In this document: positions 30,389 to 38,109 of the stretch, piece after piece
Layout of the letters: each line of letters opens with the position of its first letter
Position numbering within the stretch: position 1 is the stretch's first letter
Source: Streptomyces sp. BR123
GTDB taxonomy: Bacteria > Actinomycetota > Actinomycetes > Streptomycetales > Streptomycetaceae
Length of the DNA stretch: 39,580 nucleotides
Assembly (NCBI RefSeq): GCF_013401435.1
Contig: NZ_JACBGN010000035.1
Coordinates: 1-39,580, forward strand
Direction of reading: 5' to 3'
The notes under the pieces: model-generated
What the model was told of the DNA's origin: nothing
What the model saw: the letters and a program-made list of their open reading frames with translations, nothing else
Database searches by the model: none
Made by a program: the position numbers and the translations under genes

Positions 30389-31395
30389 GAGTACATCCGT
30401 CCGATGGCGAGCTTGGCCTGGTCTGTGAGGCTCACGGCGGACCCGAGTCGGTTGTCGACGACGAAGTGGTCCACCTTGGGGGCGAAGTCGGTATCGACGC
30501 CCTTGATGTACTCCTCCCAGTTGCTCAGCTTCCAGGCATCCCTCGCTGCGCTGCGGAAGGTGATGTACTCCTTCATGCTGTCGTGATCGCACTTCACCCA
30601 GATCACGGCGACCTCTGCACCCTGGGCCTTGCAGCGGTTGATGAGCCGCTGCATCCAGGCCGGGTCCGAAAACTCCCGGAGGAACGGAGCGTCGAGCACG
30701 GTGCTGATCCCGGCGCGGATGTTGTCGGCCGCGGTCTCCATCAGGCACTGGTACTCGGCGTCCCGGGCCTTCTCCAGATAAAGCGGCGTGTGCCGGTCGT
30801 GCGGGTCACCGCCGTGAGCGACCAGCAGAGCCTCGACCAGCGGCCGGGTCAGAGAGTCCTTGTCCAGCCGTGGCCAGCCGGTCAGGTACGAGATGAACTC
30901 TGCGAGCTCGCTCTTTCCGCTCCCCGCGTAGCCGCCAACCAGCACGAGGTGCGGCCGGTGCGGATCGCCGCCGGTGTGCCGACGCCGCCACGCGTCCAGG
31001 ATCCGGTGCCGGAGACCGTGGTGGTCAACCTCACCCCCCGGCGCGATCTGCAACAGCGCCGACTCCACGGCCTGGACATGAGCACCGGTCACCGAGTCGG
31101 TGTGCGGCGTGATCTTCGGGACCTGAGACTGCTCCTCGTGCGGCAGCTTGTTCCTGAACTGCAGCTCCCAAGGCGCAGCGTTGTAGAGGAGGCAGTACGC
31201 CCGCTGGTAATGCGGGTTCGGGTACGCCTTGCCCGCCTCATGGTTGAAGACGGTCTGGAAGTTCGCCTGGATGGGAAGACGGGCGATCTCGGCGATCTTC
31301 CGCAGCTCCTCCCCGGATCCTTCCAGGGTCAGCCCATGGGCTTCGCGATGCTTTCGAAGGGTGCCTGGCACCCAGCCCGGATGATCCTTTGCCAC
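30385..31395 (-). CDS. HTH-AAA kinase fusion protein
   Basis: 336 residues from GTG 31393-31395, which has GGGGG 7 nt upstream; ATG 31420-31422 lacks a ribosome site. The first 90 residues look like an XRE-type HTH (TLRKHREAHGLTLEGSGEEL). Residues about 150-310 form a kinase with Walker A GGYAGSGKS, LTGWPRLDKDSLTRP and DAPFLREF. It resembles zeta-toxin/chloramphenicol phosphotransferase-like kinases joined to a DNA-binding domain. Coupled to the second kinase. It may sense and phosphorylate a small molecule while regulating its own promoter. Confidence 0.7.
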   Translation of the reverse strand: MAKDHPGWVPGTLRKHREAHGLTLEGSGEELRKIAEIARLPIQANFQTVFNHEAGKAYPNPHYQRAYCLLYNAAPWELQFRNKLPHEEQSQVPKITPHTDSVTGAHVQAVESALLQIAPGGEVDHHGLRHRILDAWRRRHTGGDPHRPHLVLVGGYAGSGKSELAEFISYLTGWPRLDKDSLTRPLVEALLVAHGGDPHDRHTPLYLEKARDAEYQCLMETAADNIRAGISTVLDAPFLREFSDPAWMQRLINRCKAQGAEVAVIWVKCDHDSMKEYITFRSAARDAWKLSNWEEYIKGVDTDFAPKVDHFVVDNRLGSAVSLTDQAKLAIGRMYS

Positions 31396-31794
31396 TACGT
31401 CACCCCCGCCGTTCGTCTCCATAGACCGGAGGCTAGGTCTGCCCCACGGAAGAGCGGTATCAGCCGCGAGTTGAAGCGATCGTTGAAAACGCCTCTGAGC
31501 TGCGCGAACGCACCTCTCGCAGTGAACGATAGCCCTCGAATCTGTCACCTCGCCTGGGAATCGGCAGGCAACGGTCATCGAGCCGAGCCTTCGGAACGGC
31601 GGGGACCGGGCTTGAGGGCAGGAACGTGCTTGTTCGCTGCGCGGGTAAACGCCGCCACTACACGCGATTTCAACGAGACGCCCCGCATGGGTGAAGACGA
31701 CGTTGAAGCAGACCCGATAGGCAGCGTGATACCTGCTGTCCCGCTTCCCCGCTTGAGTTGTCACATCGAAAACGACAGCTCGGAAGGGACGCAG
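31396..31794. promoter_or_regulatory. divergent regulatory region between kinase and WhiB-like genes
   Basis: 399 nt without a supported gene. GTTGAA occurs as a direct pair (31470-31475 and 31482-31487) and its complement or copies reappear near 31671 and 31704, a possible operator for the HTH-containing kinase. No clear -10/-35 pair. Confidence 0.4.
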
Positions 31795-32202
31795 ATGAAC
31801 GCCGCGACGACGCTCAACACCGCCGCCCACTTCGCACTTCGCGTAGCCGCCGTCCGCGACTCCGTGCCGCTGCCCGAACTGGAGGCCACGGTCGAGGAGC
31901 TGGGACAGTGCCGGCGCTACGACGCCGAGCGCTGGTACCTCGGTGCCACCGGCTCCCGCCGCACCATCGCCCGCGACCTGGTCCGTACCGAGGAGGAGCG
32001 CGAGGTGTGCCAGGGATGCCCGGTCCGGGACCGGTGTCTTTCGCTCGCCGTGCTCACCGGAGACACCGACGTCAGCATCCACGGCGGCCTGCTCCCCGTG
32101 CAGCAGCGCGACGTTGAGGCGGCGCTGCACCGGCAGGAGAACGCCGTCCTGCTCCGGTTCCCCTCCGGCGTCGAGGCCGCTGAACAGCCCCGCGCTGCGT
32201 GA
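31795..32202 (+). CDS. WhiB-like iron-sulfur protein
   Basis: 135 residues. Cysteines at 39, 72, 75 and 81 (QCRRY; CQGCPVRDRC) give the C-n-CxxC-x5-C cluster ligand pattern of WhiB-like proteins, followed by IHGGLLPVQQRD in place of the usual G[VI]WGG turn. These proteins hold a [4Fe-4S] cluster and bind sigma region 4 to adjust transcription. Start ATG 31795 behind GGAAGGGA. It lies directly upstream of the transfer operon, whose promoter region begins at its stop, so it may tune transfer or kinase genes. Confidence 0.82.
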   Translation: MNAATTLNTAAHFALRVAAVRDSVPLPELEATVEELGQCRRYDAERWYLGATGSRRTIARDLVRTEEEREVCQGCPVRDRCLSLAVLTGDTDVSIHGGLLPVQQRDVEAALHRQENAVLLRFPSGVEAAEQPRAA

Positions 32203-32224
32203 GTAAGTAGTCTCACGACTCCAA

Positions 32225-32270
32225 AAATGTAGCGTGGATGTTGCGTAGGCTATGCGTATCCATGTAGCGT
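32225..32270. promoter_or_regulatory. ATGTAGCGT operator-like repeats before the transfer operon
   Basis: ATGTAGCGT occurs at 32227-32235 and 32262-32270. The first lies in AAATGTAGCGTGGATGTTG (32225-32243), nearly the same as 24788-24806. A TGCGTAGGCTATGCGTA stretch between them adds dyad symmetry. Confidence 0.65.
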
Positions 32271-32343
32271 GAGGTCTAAGCGCTTCACTTAGCGACAATG
32301 AAGCGGCCCTAGTGAAGTGCGTCCTGACCTGGAGGAGAACGAA

Positions 32344-33744
32344 ATGACCGGATGGATCGGGGATTTCGCCGCGGCGAACCCCTGGCCCGTGGCTATCGGA
32401 GCCGTGGTGGTCGGCTTGGCGCTGCTCGCGCTGCTGGCCGTCGCGGCGAAGGCAGTGCTCAAGGCGTTCAAGACCCGTCGCTACACGCAGGGCCGGATGA
32501 CGGTCGCCCAGATTGTCGCCACGATCGGCGCCCTCGGGGCGACGGGCGTCGGCGCCAACACGGCCTGGCGTTTCGCGGGGGAGCACCTGCACATCTCGAA
32601 CACCTGGGAGCGGGCGGGCCTGTTCCTGGTCGGCGAGGTGATGCTGTTCGGCCTGGCGCTGATGGCGAGGCAGAACCTGCACTCGAAGATGCGGCGTACG
32701 GGTCTGCCCGGGACGTTGGTCTGGGTCCTGTCCGCCTTCCTGGCGGTACCGGCGATCTCGGAGTCCGACTCGGTGGCCGGCGCCGCGTGGCGGATCGTTC
32801 TCGGCCCGCTGGGTGCAGCGCTGCTGTGGCACCTGGCGATGGGGATCGAGCTGCGGCACTCCGGTGAGGAGAACGCGCAGAACAACGGCGTGGCCGCGCG
32901 GATCCTGCGGCGCTTCCAGCAGCAGCTTCTGGCCCGGCTGGGGATCGCCGAGCAGGACAAGGACGCCGAGGAGCTCATCCAGGAGCGGGCCCGCAGCCGG
33001 GCCGCGGAACTGGCCGACGAGTACCGCAGCCTGACCGAGAAGCAGCTCAAGGGCCGCAAGGGCCGCAGGCTCCGGACGAAGCTGCGGGCGACGCTCCGCC
33101 GTGCCGACGTCGCGGGGAACCCCGAGCGCAAGCGCCTCCTGCTGGCGGACCTGGCGGTCTCCTCGCACGCCCCGGCCCTGGTGGAGCTGGAGCACCCGTC
33201 CCCGTGGGTCGAGTCGCCCGAGCCCGTCGCCGCGCCGGCTGTAGAGACGCCGGAGCTGACCAGCGGGGAGGAGCGGATGGTGGCGCTGTTCCGTACGTAC
33301 CTTGCCCAGAACGGCACCGCCGCGGCGGCCCTTGAGCTGGAGGCGGGCAACCCCCTCCCCGCGTCGAAGGACGGCGTCGACGCGGAGCTGGAGCAGCTGC
33401 TGGACGAGGCGAGCAAGAGCGATGGTCCGGACGACGATGACGACCCGAAGGGCCCTGGGGGAGCCCCGGAGCCTGCGGAGCAGGAGCTGTTCCCCGTCCT
33501 CGACGGAACGGCGAGGGAGCATGCCCTGCATGTTGCAGCGCTGGAGCCGCTGAACAACGCCGACGCCATCCGCTACGCGATCCGCGAGACCGGAAGCGCA
33601 GTGGCCGGGCAGCTCGTGCGGTGGCTCGCGGAGCACGGAAAGCAGGGCGTGAACGAGGGCCAGGCATACCGGGTTGCGAAGAAGCACTTCGAGGATCAGC
33701 GCCGGAGCAACATCCGTCCGCTGCGCCCTACCTCCGGGGACTGA
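32344..33744 (+). CDS. transfer-operon membrane protein, DUF2637-like
   Basis: 466 residues, starting at ATG 32344 behind GGAGGAGAACGAA. Five or six hydrophobic segments fill the first 180 residues (about 13-36, 52-72, 87-107, 122-138, 148-165); the rest is cytoplasmic with a long charged helix (residues 200-265), an acidic Pro-rich linker and a helical C-terminus (LNNADAIRYAIRETGSAVAG) that looks like a winged HTH. It resembles DUF2637/Spd-like membrane proteins of actinobacterial conjugative plasmids. Probably helps TraB to move or spread DNA between hyphal compartments. Confidence 0.7.
   Translation: MTGWIGDFAAANPWPVAIGAVVVGLALLALLAVAAKAVLKAFKTRRYTQGRMTVAQIVATIGALGATGVGANTAWRFAGEHLHISNTWERAGLFLVGEVMLFGLALMARQNLHSKMRRTGLPGTLVWVLSAFLAVPAISESDSVAGAAWRIVLGPLGAALLWHLAMGIELRHSGEENAQNNGVAARILRRFQQQLLARLGIAEQDKDAEELIQERARSRAAELADEYRSLTEKQLKGRKGRRLRTKLRATLRRADVAGNPERKRLLLADLAVSSHAPALVELEHPSPWVESPEPVAAPAVETPELTSGEERMVALFRTYLAQNGTAAAALELEAGNPLPASKDGVDAELEQLLDEASKSDGPDDDDDPKGPGGAPEPAEQELFPVLDGTAREHALHVAALEPLNNADAIRYAIRETGSAVAGQLVRWLAEHGKQGVNEGQAYRVAKKHFEDQRRSNIRPLRPTSGD
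33356..33365 (+). repeat. oriented motif TCCCCGCGTC inside the transfer membrane gene
   Basis: Shares a 22-bp identical block with the copy at 6556; here it encodes NPLPAS. Confidence 0.8.
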
Positions 33745-33897
33745 CGTGGCAGCCGGGATGCAGCGGGTACGGCAGGCGGGCTCGACCGCGTGTCCGGTCT
33801 CCGTGATGGTCTCGGCCGTACAGCAGAGCTACGGCAGGACCCACAGACAGCACGAGAGCAGCGAATTACCTGATCAGAACCGCAGTGAGCTGGTTGA

Positions 33898-33943
33898 ACC
33901 GGTCGGCGGGCGAGACGCCTGGCAGCAATCCCCGCCGACCGGT
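33898..33943. promoter_or_regulatory. hairpin before a transfer gene
   Basis: 13-nt arms ACCGGTCGGCGGG (33898-33910) and its complement (33931-33943) around a 20-nt loop, ending 18 nt before the ribosome site of the gene at 33972. It may slow translation or process the mRNA. The 33745-33897 stretch has a possible overlapping frame from GTG 33746 that I consider doubtful. Confidence 0.55.
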
Positions 33944-33971
33944 ACGGCCCACCAGATGGATGGAGATGACC

Positions 33972-34301
33972 GTGGACGACATTGTCGCAGCGGCCCGGCA
34001 GGGCCAGGACCACAGCGGCAGTACCGGCCGGAACGACGAGAACAGCAAGAGCAGTGAGAGCAGCCTCTTCGAGCAGGGTCACGCCCTGCCCGGGGGGACG
34101 ACGAACGGCGGCAAGAGCAGTGCCGTCGCCCAGGTTCTGGCGCAGATGCAGCGCCACGGGCAGGGCGAGCAGGGCCCGGTGCAGGTCGTGTTCGACCTGA
34201 AGGCGTTCGTCGGGCAGCCGGAGCAGGTCCAGCAGCAGCTGATGGAGCTGCTCTGGGTCGGCCGGCTGCCCGGGGGCGACGACGCCCTGGCGGGTGAGTA
34301 G
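33972..34301 (+). CDS. small soluble protein of the transfer operon
   Basis: 109 residues from GTG 33972, the only start correctly spaced from GGAG (33962-33965); ATGs at 33960 and 33966 overlap or touch that site. Ser/Asn/Gly-rich first half (SGSTGRNDENSKSSESS), helical second half (SSAVAQVLAQMQRHGQGEQG and QQLMELLWVG). Ends 2 nt before the traB start, so it is co-translated with the translocase and may be its partner. Confidence 0.6.
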   Translation: MDDIVAAARQGQDHSGSTGRNDENSKSSESSLFEQGHALPGGTTNGGKSSAVAQVLAQMQRHGQGEQGPVQVVFDLKAFVGQPEQVQQQLMELLWVGRLPGGDDALAGE

Positions 34302-34303
34302 CG

Positions 34304-36367
34304 ATGCCGGTCTGGATGCTTCTGGTCGGCGGGCTTGTGCTCGTGATGCTGGTCAAGGGCGGGGCCGGCCGGAGTGAGCGGCGGCTGGCGAAGGCGATAG
34401 CCCACCAGCAGATGCCGATGCAGGCCGCGGACGCCCCGGCCTGGATGCCCGGAGTGTGGGCCAAGGGCCACAAGCGCCACTGGCTGAGCCTGGTCCCGCG
34501 CTGGGCGAAGGTCCTCGGCCTGGCCCTCATCGCGGCCCTGGCGGGCGGCGTGTGGTGGCTGTGGGCGAACTACCAGGGCCTGTTCACCACGGCGGTGCTG
34601 GCCATCCTCGTGGCCTCCGTGTGGCTGTGGAGGCGGGGCCGGGCCAACCGGCGTCACCGCGAGATGGTCGTGAAGCCCTTCTTCGCGGCGCTCCGCAAGA
34701 TCCTGGGCGACATCCCGGACGGCGCCTCGTACAAGGACTGGGTGTCGATCCCGCAGCACCTGATGGGCGGCGAGGACATCGCCCGCCGCACGCTCCGCGA
34801 CCGCCTTCCGGCGGCCCTGGTGGAGCGGATGGACGGCTGGCGCTGGGTCGCCCGCCTGGCGCTGCTCCGGGAGAGGATGCTGCGCTGGCCGCGCCAGTGG
34901 TCGGAGACGGTGCACAGCTGGCGGGTGGTGACCTGGTGGACGGAGCGCCAGGCCCGCGCCCTGGAGAACGCGGTGCTCGCGGTGAAGCTGCCGCCGGAGG
35001 CCGAACTGGGCACCGGTGAGCAGGAGCGGGTGTCTTCGCTGGTCAAGCGCCGTGTGCCGGGGGAGTGGGAGGCGTCCTGGAACCACCGCGAGTTCAAGGT
35101 GACGTTCAAGCACCCGCCCCGCCCGCCCCAGAAGGTGCTGTTCGGTGACCCGGAGGTCCAGGACATCATCGACGGTCTGCCGGATTCGCAGGTCCTGCTG
35201 GGTCTGGGCAGCCGTAACGAGAAGATCGTGCTCGACTTCGAGGACGAGACGCCGCACGTCGGGCTGTCGGTCGGCACCGGTGGCGGTAAGTCGTCCACGC
35301 TGCGGAACATCATCGTTCAGCAGATCCGCAAGGGCGCCGAAAAGTTCATCATCATCGACCCGAAGCTGATTTCCCTGGACTGCCTCAACGACATTCCCGA
35401 GGTGGAGATTTACACGGAGATCCGGGAGCAGTGGGAGGCGGTCGCCGCTTTCGCTCTGGAAATGGAGCGGCGTTACCAGATCAAGAAGGCTGACAAGTCG
35501 GCTACTTTCCCGCGCTGGTTCCTGGTGATGGAAGAGCAGAACGACTTTGCGGAGGAGTCCTACCAGACCTGGGTGGACGTGAAGCAGAAGGGTGACCCGG
35601 CTCGTCCTCCGGTGTTCGGCCAGATCGCCAAGACCCTTTTCAAGGGCCGCCAGGCCAACATGAACGTCATCAGTGTCTACCAGCGGCTGACGGCCCGCGC
35701 GGCAGGCGGTACGGAATTGCGCGACCAGTACGGTGCGAAGATTCTGGCCCGTTTCTCTCCGCAGGCGTGGAATTCGCTGGTGGCGACGACGCCGAGGCCG
35801 AAGTCGAGCCGTCACAACGGGCGGGCGATCGTGGTCATCGGAGGGTCCGAGCGGGTGTGCCAGCTGGTGTTCGTCGACGAGGACGAGGCCCGCGACTACG
35901 CCCTCAACGGCCGTTCCCCGGTCGTGGCGCCGGCCTACGTGCCGATCGCTCAGCGTGAGGCGGAGGCTCTTCCGGAGCCTGTGTCCATGGTGAAGGCGGA
36001 TGTGTCCACTCCTAGCGATCACCTGGGGAGTGTCCATGGACAGTCCATGGACAAAACAGACAGTAACGGCACAAACAGCGCAGTCACCGAAAGTGATGTC
36101 CATGGCGGTTCGGACGGGGTCGTGATCCCCCTCGTCCAGCCCGCCAAGCAGCCCGAGGCCATCACCGGCAACGAGGCCGCCGCCGCCCTCCTCGGCATGA
36201 CGAAGGACGCGTTCGTCCAGGCCCGCCAGCGCTACAAGAAGCGCGAGGGCCAGGACATCCCCGGCACCTTCCAGAACGGGAATTATCCCGCCTGGTACGA
36301 GAAGGACCTCAAGCGCTGGCACGCAAAACTCCCCCGCGCGGGAGTAAAGGAAGTCGCCAGCAAGTAG
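34304..36367 (+). CDS. traB: FtsK/SpoIIIE-type conjugative DNA translocase
   Basis: 687 residues. Membrane segments lie at about 4-18, 69-88 and 92-109. The motor domain has Walker A GTGGGKSS at 324-331 and Walker B WFLVMEEQND at 405-414, with FIIIDPKLISLD between. Residues 545-620 form a polar linker, and the last 65 (NEAAAALLGMTKDAFVQARQ, KDLKRWHAKL) a winged-helix DNA-binding end. A single FtsK-like motor that pumps double-stranded DNA between mycelia is the hallmark of Streptomyces conjugation. The linker DNA holds a cluster of TGTCCATGG repeats that may be the transfer recognition site. Confidence 0.88.
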   Translation: MPVWMLLVGGLVLVMLVKGGAGRSERRLAKAIAHQQMPMQAADAPAWMPGVWAKGHKRHWLSLVPRWAKVLGLALIAALAGGVWWLWANYQGLFTTAVLAILVASVWLWRRGRANRRHREMVVKPFFAALRKILGDIPDGASYKDWVSIPQHLMGGEDIARRTLRDRLPAALVERMDGWRWVARLALLRERMLRWPRQWSETVHSWRVVTWWTERQARALENAVLAVKLPPEAELGTGEQERVSSLVKRRVPGEWEASWNHREFKVTFKHPPRPPQKVLFGDPEVQDIIDGLPDSQVLLGLGSRNEKIVLDFEDETPHVGLSVGTGGGKSSTLRNIIVQQIRKGAEKFIIIDPKLISLDCLNDIPEVEIYTEIREQWEAVAAFALEMERRYQIKKADKSATFPRWFLVMEEQNDFAEESYQTWVDVKQKGDPARPPVFGQIAKTLFKGRQANMNVISVYQRLTARAAGGTELRDQYGAKILARFSPQAWNSLVATTPRPKSSRHNGRAIVVIGGSERVCQLVFVDEDEARDYALNGRSPVVAPAYVPIAQREAEALPEPVSMVKADVSTPSDHLGSVHGQSMDKTDSNGTNSAVTESDVHGGSDGVVIPLVQPAKQPEAITGNEAAAALLGMTKDAFVQARQRYKKREGQDIPGTFQNGNYPAWYEKDLKRWHAKLPRAGVKEVASK
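35982..36105 (+). repeat. TGTCCATGG repeat cluster within traB, clt-like
   Basis: TGTCCATGG at 35982-35990 and 36097-36105, and between them two abutting 12-bp near-palindromes TGTCCATGGACA (36031-36042) and AGTCCATGGACA (36042-36053). A partial TGTCCACT stands at 36003. They lie in the lower-GC DNA coding for the linker between motor and DNA-binding domain. Confidence 0.7.
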
Positions 36368-36382
36368 CAATACCAAGCGAAT

Positions 36383-36414
36383 GGCGGCCCGGATATCTAC
36401 CGGGCCGGGCCGCC
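36383..36414. terminator. hairpin after traB
   Basis: GGCGGCCCGG (36383-36392) can pair with CCGGGCCGCC (36405-36414) or, with a shorter loop, with 36400-36406. It begins 16 nt past the stop; the downstream genes may still be read through. Confidence 0.65.
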
Positions 36415-36491
36415 CCCGCTATCTGAATTCCCCAGATCACAGCTCCCGGGATACCCCTGTCTCAAAATCCCTCAGAAAGCGGTGAATTGCA

Positions 36492-36680
36492 GTGACCATC
36501 TCCGTCATCATCGCCCTCTCGATCATCTGCGCCGCGTGCATCAAGTTCGGCGTGATGAAGGTCTGGCACATTCTGCTCGCCGGTTCCCTTGGCTTCTACC
36601 TGGCGGACTCCTCGATAGGGCCCGTCATCGGCGGCTGGCTCGGCCGCTTCTTCGAATGGGTCGGAACTCTCAAGGTCTGA
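36492..36680 (+). CDS. small membrane protein, Spd-like
   Basis: 62 residues from GTG 36492 with GGTGA upstream. Two hydrophobic segments (about 2-18 and 25-50) are joined by KFGVMKVW. Small membrane proteins just after traB in Streptomyces plasmids (spd genes) affect the spread of the plasmid within the recipient mycelium; assignment is by position and shape. Confidence 0.65.
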   Translation: MTISVIIALSIICAACIKFGVMKVWHILLAGSLGFYLADSSIGPVIGGWLGRFFEWVGTLKV

Positions 36681-36794
36681 CCGGCCGATTTCGCCGGTTC
36701 CCGGCGCGACATTCCCGCCCCGGGATCCGGCGTGAACGACCGGCCCGCAACGCGTGCACCTCCTCGACCGAACCGAGACCAAGGAGCGCCACCG

Positions 36795-37049
36795 ATGTTG
36801 AAGTTCACCTCCCTCCCGCGCCCGGCCCGGACTGCGTTCATCGCCCTGATCGGTATCCCGGTCTTCGCGATCACGGTCCTGGACCCCGACCAGCTCGACG
36901 GCCCGAAGCCGCTCGGCGTGGTCATCACCCGCGACGGCGGCCAGCTCACGGTCCGCACCGCCGACGGCCAGGTCCACGAGCTCACCGAGCACCCGGCCGC
37001 GGTCCGCCTGTGTGACCCGGGCCGGACCTTCCCCGCCTGCTCCCGCTGA
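36795..37049 (+). CDS. small membrane-anchored protein
   Basis: 84 residues from ATG 36795 with AAGGAG 8 nt upstream. One hydrophobic segment (about 12-28, AFIALIGIPVFAITVL) is followed by a compact beta-like part (GVVITRDGGQLTVRTADGQV) and two cysteines near the end (RLCDPGRTFPAC). Perhaps exposed outside with a disulfide. Part of the transfer/spread operon; no family name known to me. Confidence 0.65.
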   Translation: MLKFTSLPRPARTAFIALIGIPVFAITVLDPDQLDGPKPLGVVITRDGGQLTVRTADGQVHELTEHPAAVRLCDPGRTFPACSR

Positions 37050-37102
37050 CCCGGGCACCCGGCACCCCGCCGGCCGCCCAATCCACTCCGAAGGAGCCCG
37101 AG

Positions 37103-37294
37103 ATGCGCATCACCGACAAGGACGCGATCAACCACACCGAGGCCGCCCGGATCGCCGGGACCGTGCTGGTCGCCGTGCTCCGCGGCGGCAACCTCAGCGC
37201 CCGCCAGAAGCGAAAGATCGACCGGATCATCGCGGGCGCCGAGGAGCGCGAGGCCGCCCTGGCCAAGGAGAAGGCCAAGAAGGCGAAGAAGTAG
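37103..37294 (+). CDS. 63-residue basic protein of the transfer operon
   Basis: Starts at ATG 37103 behind GAAGGAG. The product begins MRITDKDAINHTEAARIAG, is helical, and ends in a Lys/Ala-rich coiled tail. It could bind nucleic acid or a partner protein. Intergenic spacing of 53 and 71 nt fits one transcript. Confidence 0.65.
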   Translation: MRITDKDAINHTEAARIAGTVLVAVLRGGNLSARQKRKIDRIIAGAEEREAALAKEKAKKAKK

Positions 37295-37365
37295 CCCCAG
37301 CCCCCCGCCCACAGCCCTGAAACCGCACCTCACACCTGAGCCACCGAACAGGGAGCGACACCGAA

Positions 37366-38064
37366 ATGAGCAGCGACAACACCGACTTCACCGGCCGCCA
37401 GAACGAGACCCAGGCGCCGCTCACCTTCCTCAAGACCATCCAGCAGACCTCCCCGGCCGAGCCGGACACCGGATCGTTCACCTCGAGCCTGCGGACCGCA
37501 CTGCGGCGCTGGTACGGCATCGCCCGCCCGGTCGTCGGCCAGTGGCTGGAGGAGCGCGCCGACGACCTGCGCGACGCGTTCCGCAACGGCTGGGACGAGA
37601 CGACGACCTGGATCAAGGCCACGATCGGCGCCGTGTTCCTGCTGGCCGTCGCCGCCGTCGCGGTGATGTGCCTGGCCCTGATCGCGTCCTCCGCCGTCGA
37701 CGGCGTCAACGCCCTCGAGGGCATCGACGTCCCCGAGGGCACCGGCGGCCGGACGGACCTGCTGGCCTCCATCACCAACCCGGTCTGGACGTACCTGCAG
37801 AGCCACACTGCCGGGCTCGCCGTCTCCGCGCCGACCGCGTACGGCACCTGGATCCTCACCGCCCTCGGCACCGGCCTGCTGTCCTTCGTCACCCGGGCGT
37901 TCGGCGCCCGGCTCGCGTGGGGCGCCACGGGTGCGGCCACCGGCTGGATGGTCTGGCACGGCGCCCCGGCCGACGGCCGCGAGGTCGCCCTCGGCATCAC
38001 GGTCATCGCGTTCGCCGTGCTCTCCATCCCGGCCCTGCGCGGCTTCCGCATCCGCGGCTACTGA
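37366..38064 (+). CDS. membrane protein of the transfer operon, Spd-like
   Basis: 232 residues. A 75-residue cytoplasmic start with an amphipathic helix (WLEERADDLRDAFRNGWDET) is followed by hydrophobic segments at about 85-107, 155-177, 182-197 and 207-222. ATG 37366 is preceded by GGGAG. No enzymatic motif. Likely a spread or pore-forming membrane component; exact family not recognised. Confidence 0.68.
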   Translation: MSSDNTDFTGRQNETQAPLTFLKTIQQTSPAEPDTGSFTSSLRTALRRWYGIARPVVGQWLEERADDLRDAFRNGWDETTTWIKATIGAVFLLAVAAVAVMCLALIASSAVDGVNALEGIDVPEGTGGRTDLLASITNPVWTYLQSHTAGLAVSAPTAYGTWILTALGTGLLSFVTRAFGARLAWGATGAATGWMVWHGAPADGREVALGITVIAFAVLSIPALRGFRIRGY

Positions 38065-38076
38065 CCGCCAGCCTCT

Positions 38077-38086
38077 TCCCCGCGTC
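38077..38086 (+). repeat. oriented motif TCCCCGCGTC in the gap after a membrane gene
   Basis: Intergenic, 13 nt after the stop at 38064 and 24 nt before the next start. Confidence 0.75.
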
Positions 38087-38109
38087 CACCCCGATCCAAG
38101 GAGAGCGTC

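Noticed and set aside
30385..31395. Toxin-antitoxin (zeta/epsilon) system
   Set aside because: The kinase has an N-terminal HTH and no small antitoxin gene is adjacent; similarity to zeta toxins is limited to the P-loop region.
30385..33687. Very long minus-strand frame of about 1100 residues
   Set aside because: Only its last 336 codons (30385-31395) encode a recognisable protein; the rest is antisense to the WhiB-like and transfer genes.
33746..34057. Possible 103-residue frame between two transfer genes
   Set aside because: It overlaps the next gene for almost 90 nt in a different frame, contains a TTA codon, and its second half is Arg/Gln-rich shadow sequence.
34079..36376. 765-residue minus-strand frame opposite traB
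   Set aside because: Mirror of a high-GC gene; composition (Leu/Arg/His-rich) and the lack of motifs argue against coding.
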